Assembly (NCBI GenBank): GCA_016717105.1
Contig: JADKGF010000052.1
Location: 1-64,000 of the forward strand
From: Saprospiraceae bacterium
Lineage (GTDB): Bacteria; Bacteroidota; Bacteroidia; Chitinophagales; Saprospiraceae
Length of the DNA: 64,000 bases
Reading direction: 5' to 3'
In this document: positions 10,054 through 19,000 of the stretch, one piece after another
How positions within the stretch are numbered: position 1 is the first letter of the stretch
How the letters are laid out: each line of letters starts with the position of its first letter
The notes under the pieces: generated by a model
Databases searched by the model: none
Told to the model about the DNA's origin: nothing
What the model saw: the letters and a program-made list of their open reading frames with translations, nothing else
Position numbers and translations under genes: made by a program

Positions 10054-13000
10054 ATGTGTAAAGGATTATTTTGGTCCGCATTTATGGCAATAGTTTTTGT
10101 TTTCGGAGCTGTAGGACTAATTGCACAATGCCCTACTTCATCGAACGCAACTTGTACGATGACAACTGGACAATATGACCATGTAGTCATAGGTGAAGTA
10201 TCAGGTGATTCTGGACAATCAGATGGAAGCAATGATGGTATTGTAGAGATTGTCGGTCCACCTTTGACAGTAATTGGCTGCATGGTTGTTACCAATTCAG
10301 AATGGGCTGTTTTGATTCCACCAGGCACTATGATTCCAGCAGATGGAGTCTTTCTTATTGGATGTTCTACAACAGATTGTTCTGGATATGGTTGTGGTAC
10401 AGGTATCAATGGAAATATGAATGGATTGATAGCAAATGGTGAAGGAGATTATAATTCTGGACTTATAGGGGAAATAGATTTTGATGTTTGTGCTGCTGCT
10501 AATGCTCAATATTATTGGCCTGCGGCCAGTGGATTTACTATTGATAATAGCAATGCCAATGATGGAGACCAAGTGATGATTTTCAGACCAGATGGTACTC
10601 CACATGATGGAATTTATTGGGGCAATGCATCAGTTACACCAGGTGGCACAACCACATTTGGAGGTGCTTCTGGAGGCCCAGACCATGTTACTATTCAAGT
10701 TTCTGGCCAAACTTATACACTTGGCGACAATGACGGCGATGGAATTGTAAACAACAATCCAATGAGTGTCTTAATGGGTCGAGGTGATAACGATAATGCA
10801 ACTGCTATTGCAATTTTACCTACTCATACAAGTTGTCCTTGTAATACACCAACATCACCTGGAACTTTTACTATGCCTTCATTAAGTGATACAGATTTTT
10901 GGTTCAATATGAATACCTTAAGCGATACCTATATAGGATGTAATTCTTCCTTTGGGCGTATAGGAACCACTGGTGGATCGCACAATAATCCTTCGCATAC
11001 TGATGGAGAAATCACATCATCCACACAAATGAATGGTCAAAACATCGATAACGGTGGTGGCGCGTCATTAGGAACCACAGGTGATCCTTGGACACCAAAC
11101 AACTATAATCCATCTTCATGTGCTACACAATCTGATTTAGAAAATGAATGGGGATATACAGATCATCCGACTCCTGGTCAGCCTAATAATGATCCAACGT
11201 TTGTATTTTATACATCTACCACTTCAGTTTGTGGTTTGTCGACACCTGTAACTTTTACAGTAGAGGTTTATAATTATCAGCATGTTTCTGATGCCATGGA
11301 TACTGGATCAGGTACAGACAATTTACAATTAGGTTCTTTGGTTCAAAATCCAATAACAGGGATGAATGAGCCTTGGACTACATATTCCGTATCTGGTGAA
11401 ACAACCACTATGACCTATACTGTTAGTTCATGGCCAAGTTCTGGAGAATATACTTTTAATTTAGTATGGGATGATTTTACCAATTGCTGTGGTTCTTCGG
11501 TAAGTTTTGGCAATGAATGTTATGAAACAGCTGCATTCACTATCACAGTTGGCACACCATTATTAGCTACGACCACATCCATTATTTGTCCACCAAACAC
11601 ACCTGGGCAGATTAACGTTGGTGTATTAGCTGGTATCACTGGCGGATGTACACCTTCATACCAATTAAATATAGATGGTGTTCCAACGGGAAGCCCGAAT
11701 ACTTCAGGTTCGTTTTTTCTTCCTACTACGGCTGGCACTCAAACATATACGGTAATGGTAACGGATGGATGTGTTCCAGCATGTTCACCACCAATAGAAA
11801 TTACTATAAGTGATGATTGCGAATTACCGCCTCCACCATGTCCTACTATAGTGTGGGACGCAAGCACCACTGCTGTAGGTGCTAAATGTCCAGGCGACAT
11901 GTTAAATTTATGTGTTAGTACGAATGCAACATGTGGTACAGTAATAGAATTTTACAATGGTCCATCTGCATCTTTTAACCCTTATGCTGGCGAAGGTAAT
12001 CTAATTGGTTCTGCAACAATCCCATGTCTTCCACCCACAGGAGCACCTGGTGGCGCGGGTATCGATTCTGATTGTCCATATATTTCAGGTATTATGGCTG
12101 ACGCATGCAATGGTCCTAGTCCAGGAATAGAAGCTGATAATGAATTTGTAGTTTTCGGCACTGGTGACAATCCAATTATGATAGATAACTTGAATTTGGA
12201 TCTCCCAAATTCTTGTGCAAATGGTGATGTGACAACAGGGGACTCGGATGATTTCTTCAGTAATTTTATTGCTGGTTCTTTGTCATTGGCAAGCATGCAG
12301 CCTCCTGGTTGCCCTACACTACTTCAAATTATTGACGACGGTGCAACGATACCCGCAAATTCGGTAGTTATCTTCTTTACTTCAAATCGTGTAACCCAAT
12401 TATATGATTTTAGTAGCTTATGTGGTCTAGGTACAGTTTACATTTTAATAAATGAATGTACAGGATCCACAGGAGCATTTAGTAATTCCGCAGGTAGATC
12501 CACTGTTTTTAATTATGATGATGGAGCTGGTCCATGTGTTAGTAATAGTTATTCTTACACGACTCCGCAAATTGGAAGTGGAGATGGTACATATATTTCA
12601 TTTGCTGGACCTGACAATCCTGGCGTCACTACTGCTGGAACTACTTTAGGTACTCCAAATCCAAACAATTCATCTTCAGCAGCAGGAGGCTGTGCTGGTC
12701 CTATGATAGTGAGTCCTGCAGAACCCATTTGTATTACGCTTACATTGGATGAAACATCGTGTAATAATTCTTCAGATAATTTCTTTAGGGCAATAATTGC
12801 TCCTCAACCCATCGCGCCAACTCAATGTACAGGTACTTCTACACCACCAACATCTGCTTTAGAATTTACAATGACTTGTCCAGACGTTATGATTCCTACC
12901 ACCATTATTGATGTTTGCGCTTCCGATTTGACAACTGAGAATCAAATAGCACTTACTTTAAGTGGAATTTTAACTGGAAGTGGCAATTATTATATAATTT

Positions 13001-16000
13001 ATGCAATTAATGGTGTAGCACAGACACCAATAACATATTCAGGAGGTACATCACTGGGTACAATTACCATTCCTTCCCCAACAAATGGACAAGTCTCAAT
13101 CACATTGGTCTCAGTTTTCAATGATATCAATAATAATGGTATTCAAGATGTGGGTGAATGTACTGGTACTGTAAATAATGGTGAAGTTTTAATAAACATC
13201 AGACCAACTTTAGCAATCACTATTTCGGGTTCAACTCAGCCAACTACTTGTACACCATGTAATGGTACCGTAACATTTGATCTAGTATCGGGAACATCAA
13301 CCAATATTTTCGATATAGAATATGAATATAATGGTACGATATTTTCAATTGCTGGGGCTATGTTGCCTTATGTTTTAGAAAATGTATGTCCAGGAAGTTA
13401 TGACATTATTAATGCTTCTGATGAATTCGGTTGCGAAATGGATGTAGTTTCAAATGTCGAGGTATTAAACGTGCCAAGTGGTGTGCCAATAATAATTAAT
13501 ACACAACCTGCTGCAATCTGTAATGATGGTACGATTGAAATAGATTTATCAACTATCGATATGTCCCCGGCATACAACGTATCTACGCATACTTTTTATA
13601 GTGCTGACCCAAATAGCATTCCACCGGCTTTTCTATCATCTTTCGAATTAGATCCTTTGCAAAGTGGTTTTACAAGTAATACAACCATTTATGTTCAATA
13701 TACAGATCCTTCGGGATGCCAAACTATTGCACAAATATTAATAACTGTGGATCCTGCCTTATGTAGTGTTTGTCCTATATTAAGCAGCGTTAATATTACA
13801 CCATTCACGTGTGAAGGTAGTGATATTTTGCTTGTTTCTAGCACAAATTTGCAGTTTATGTCTGGAACAGAAAATGGAGTTGCAGATGTTGGAATAAATT
13901 TCATGTACTTCTCTGGATCAACACCACCATCAAACCCTTATATAGGAGGAACAGTTTTAGGTTCTGTACCTTATGTTAATTTATTGAATAATAATACAGA
14001 AGCAATTTTAATTAATACATCAAACACGCTGAGTTCAGGCATCTACACGCTCTGTGCTATTTTGAGCGACGTTACAGGTTTTGATGTCGCATGTAGGCCA
14101 TCTGGGTGCACAACATTTGAAATTGTGGAATTGCCACAAATAGATGCAATAGATGTGTGTATAGGTACTTCAAGTGTCCTTTTCACCAACACTGGAAATA
14201 CAGATGGTATATGGTCAGTTTCTGGTGGTGGTACAATTAATCCTTTAACAGGTGAGTTCACACCAACTACTGCTGGTTGCTTTACTGCTACATTTATTAC
14301 AAATAATGGATCATGTCAAGATACAGACACTTTTGTAGTCTTCCCTGCTTCGCCAGTACTACTCGACCCTATAAATACTTGTAATACAGCTTTTGCACTA
14401 CCTATAGTAACTTCAGTAAGTGGATTTACGACTGAATTTAGTATCAATGGAGCTACATTTACAGCAACTCCAATTTTACCTTCTACACCAGGTTGTTACA
14501 GTATAACAGCGAGATATGTACTTTCTGCGGATTGTGGAACTACGTTAGCTGGGGCAATTGGAAGTGGACTCTGTGGAGTGAGCAATACTGTAAGTGCACT
14601 GATTTACCCATCAGAGCCAGTACTTACTGCACCAACGAATACCTGTAATGCTGCATTTGTATTACCATCAGTCACACCAGTTGTAGGTTTTACTGTACAA
14701 TATAGTATAAATGGTGGAGCATGGGCCACAGCGCCAACAATCCCAACAACACCTGGTTGCCATACGATTGCCGCTAGATATGTAAACACAGCAGCTTGTG
14801 GTTTGACGGCAGCTTTGACACCAAGTGCGATAGCAGGATGCGATGCAAGTGCGGATGTAAGTGTATTGATCTATCCATCAGAGCCAGTACTCACTGCCCC
14901 AACGAATTCATGTAATGCTGCATTTGTATTACCAGCAGTCACACCAGTAGTAGGCTTTACCGTACAATATAGTATCAATGGTGGCGCATGGGCAACAGCG
15001 CCTGCTATCCCAACAACACCAGGTTGCCATACGATTGCAGCTAGATATGTAAATACGGCAGCTTGTGGCTTGACGGCAGCTTTGACACCAAGTGCGATAG
15101 CAGGATGCGATGCAAGTGCAGATGTAAGTGTACTAATCTACCCATCAGAACCAGTGCTCACTGCACCAGCGAATACTTGTAATGCAGCATTTGTATTACC
15201 AGCAGTCACACCAGTTATAGGTTTTACTGTAGAATATAGTATCAATGGTGGGGCATGGGCTACAGCACCTACGATCCCAACAACACCTGGTTGCCATACG
15301 ATTGCAGCTAGATATGTAAATACTGTAACATGTGGACTGACGGCTGCTTTGACACCAAGTGCGATAGCAGGATGCGATGCAAGTGCAGATGTAAGTGTAC
15401 TAATCTACCCATCAGAACCAGTACTCACTGCACCAGCGAATACTTGTAATGCAGCATTTGTATTACCAGCAGTAACACCAGTGGTAGGTTTTACCGTACA
15501 ATATAGTATCAATGGTGGAGCATGGGCTACAGCGCCAACAATTCCAACAACACCAGGCTGCCATACGATCGCAGCTAGATATGTAAACACAGCAGCATGT
15601 GGCTTGACGGCTGCTTTGACACCAAGTGCGATAGCAGGATGCGATGCAAGTGCAGATGTAAGTGTACTAATCTACCCATCAGAGCCAGTACTCACTGCAC
15701 CAGCGAATACATGTAATGCAGCATTTGTGCTTCCAGCAGTCACACCTGTTGTAGGCTTTACTGTACAATATAGTATTAATGGTGGTGCATGGGCTACAGC
15801 GCCAACAATCCCAACAACACCAGGTTGCCATACGATTGCAGCTAGATATGTAAACACAGCAGCTTGTGGTTTGACGGCTGCTTTGACACCAAGTGCGATA
15901 GCAGGATGCGATGCAAGTGCAGATGTAACTGTACTAATCTATCCTTCAGAACCAGTACTCACTGCACCAGCAAATACTTGTAATGCAGCATTTGTATTAC

Positions 16001-19000
16001 CAGCAGTCACACCAGTTGTAGGTTTTACCGTACAATATAGTATCAATGGTGGCGCATGGGCAACAGCGCCTGCGATCCCAACAACACCTGGTTGCCATAC
16101 TATTGCAGCAAGATATGTAAATACGGCAGCATGTGGCTTGACGGCAGCTTTGACACCAAGTGCGATAGCAGGATGCGATGCGAGTGCAGATGTAAGTGTA
16201 TTGATCTACCCATCAGAACCAGTACTCACTGCACCAGCAAATACTTGTAATACAGCATTTGTATTACCAGCAGTCACACCAGTTGTAGGCTTTACCGTAC
16301 AATATAGTATCAATGGTGGAGCATGGGCAACAGCGCCAACAATTCCAACAACACCTGGTTGCCATACGATTGCAGCTAGATATGTAAATACGGCAGCTTG
16401 TGGCTTGACGGCAGCTTTGACACCAAGTGCGATAGCAGGATGCGATGCAAGTGCGGATGTAAGTGTATTGATCTACCCATCAGAACCAGTACTTACTGCA
16501 CCAACGAATACATGTAATGCTGCATTTGTGCTTCCCGTTGTCACACCTGTTGTAGGTTTTACTGTACAATATAGTATTAATGGTGGAGCATGGGCTACAG
16601 CACCTGCAATCCCAACAACACCAGGTTGCCATACGATTGCTGCTAGATATGTAAATACCTCAGCTTGTGGCTTGACGGCAGCTTTGACACCAAGCACGAT
16701 AGCAGGATGTGATGCGAGTGCAATGGTAAGTGTCGTTATTTTTCCTTCTGCTCCGGTTATTACAATGCCAAGAGCATCTTGTATGTCGGATTTTATTCTT
16801 CCAGCAGTTCCACCTGTAGCAGGATTTAGTATTCAGTATAGTATCAATGGTGGTGCATGGACAGCAAATCCAATGACAAGCATGGTTCCAGGCTGTTATT
16901 CTATACAAGCAAGATATGTTTTAGAAACAGCATGTGGAGCTACACTTGCGGGTATAGCGGGTACTGGAAGTTGTGGTGCAAGCAATATGGTAAACACAAA
17001 TGTATATCCAGTTCCTGTAGTAGAGCCAGTGGCAGATGTATTTATGTGCGATATGTCACCAGTGAATGTAACCTTTAGCAGCCTTACCGAAATATTAAGT
17101 TGTTATGGCAACGCATCGATTCAATATCAGTGGACAAATAACAACACATCAATAGGCTTAGCAGCTAGTGGTACAGGCAATATTTCATTCATAGCAACCC
17201 AACCATGTACGGCATTTATCATTGTAACCCCAGTATTTACAGGGCCAGATGGCAGTTGTAAGGGACAACCAATCTCATTTATAATATCTATACACCAAGA
17301 GATATCCATTGTGTGCAATGACAGAGTACATGTAAGCTTGGATGAGAATTGTGAATTTAATATGAGTGGCGATTTTATATTAGAAGGATCATATAATGAA
17401 TATTTTTATAATGTAGTTATCAAAACGAGCACAGGAGAAATTATAGACAAAAGTAATGTCACATTGCATATTGGGGAAGTATTAATAGCCGAAGTTACCG
17501 ATATTTGTAATGGCAATAGATGTTGGGGCCAAGTAATCTTCGAGGACAAATTAGCACCAGTAGTAGAATGTAATTGTTCAGTACCGTCAGAGGACTGTAC
17601 ATTCAATTGCTACGACCTAGCTGTGATCCAAAATGAGACAGTACCAATGTTATATGGTGTGAGTCCAAACAAGTCAGTATTGACGACACCACCAACAGCA
17701 ACAGACGGCTGTGGTCCGGTAAGTGCAACATTCACGGATGCGATAAATGGTGGCGACCAATGTGACACGAGAGAATTGGTAAGGAGTTGGACGTTTGAGG
17801 ATGCGTCGGGCAATAAATCATATTGTACCCAACGATTTGCGTTTGAGCCAATAAGTGTAACAGACCTAATCCCACCAGTGCGTGAAGTACATTTGACATG
17901 TGGCTTGGATGCAACACCAGCGGCAATCGCAGGATATTTAGATGTAGATTCAAGAACACAACCAGCTAATGCAACCAACATCGGCGCTTATGCAGACGAT
18001 TATGCACAGACAGGTTCAGTAGTAGAATTACATGAAGGTTATGCAAATGGATATTTCACTTATAACCAGATAGGATATGATGGAAAACTCCATGCACAGA
18101 AAGTAGATAACAACGTATGTAATCTATATACAACATATACAGATGACGTAATTCCAGCATGTGGAATCGGTTGTAGTGGTAACATGAAAGTTATCAGAAA
18201 CTGGAAGTTGTTAGACTGGTGTACAGGTGAAGTATTCACATATACGCAAGTAATCAAAGCGACAGACGAGAAAGCACCAACTTTCAATGTTAAGAATGCA
18301 ACAGTGGGTGTAGATCCATGGGGATGTGCAGCAAACTGGAATGTAGGTCAGCCATGGGAATTGGCAGACAACTGTGCGAAAGCAGAGGAGATCAAGTGGG
18401 GCGTAAAAGTACCTTCAGGAGTAACCTTGAGTGGAACTTTCCCTAATTACAGAATCACAGGTCTTACAAAAGGCGTACATACCATTACATATTGGGCAAG
18501 CGACTGTTGTGGCAACGTGTCAGAAAAGACAGCAACAGTAACAGTAATCGATGCAAGTGCACCAGTAGCAGTAGCTAAGCAGAACATAGTAATGAGCTTG
18601 ACAGGATCAGGAACAGGAGCAGATGGAGCAGGCAAGATCTATGGCTGGCAGATAGACAATGGTTCATATGACCACTGTTCAGATGTAAGATTTGAAGTAA
18701 GAAGAGTAGATGGAGGTTCATGCGGTAACGTAGGAGCAAACGGTACACACAATAACAACAGCACTTACAATGACAACAATGGTTACCCAAGTGAGGTGCC
18801 AGGCGCAGTATGGTTCCACCCACAAGATAACGCACAAGATACAGATGGCGGTGAGTTTGTTAAATTCTGTTGTGAGGATATCCCTGCCGGAGCAGACTAT
18901 GGCTTACATGATGTAGAGTTGAGAGTATGGGATGATGGCAACATGAATGGTGTGATTGGAGATAATGATATCATCAATGGTATGAAGGACAATTATAACA

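Noticed and set aside
14604..16697. Regularly spaced minus-strand ORFs of 61-74 codons inside the giant gene
   Set aside because: They recur at 267-bp intervals and are mirror readings of the coding repeat on the plus strand.
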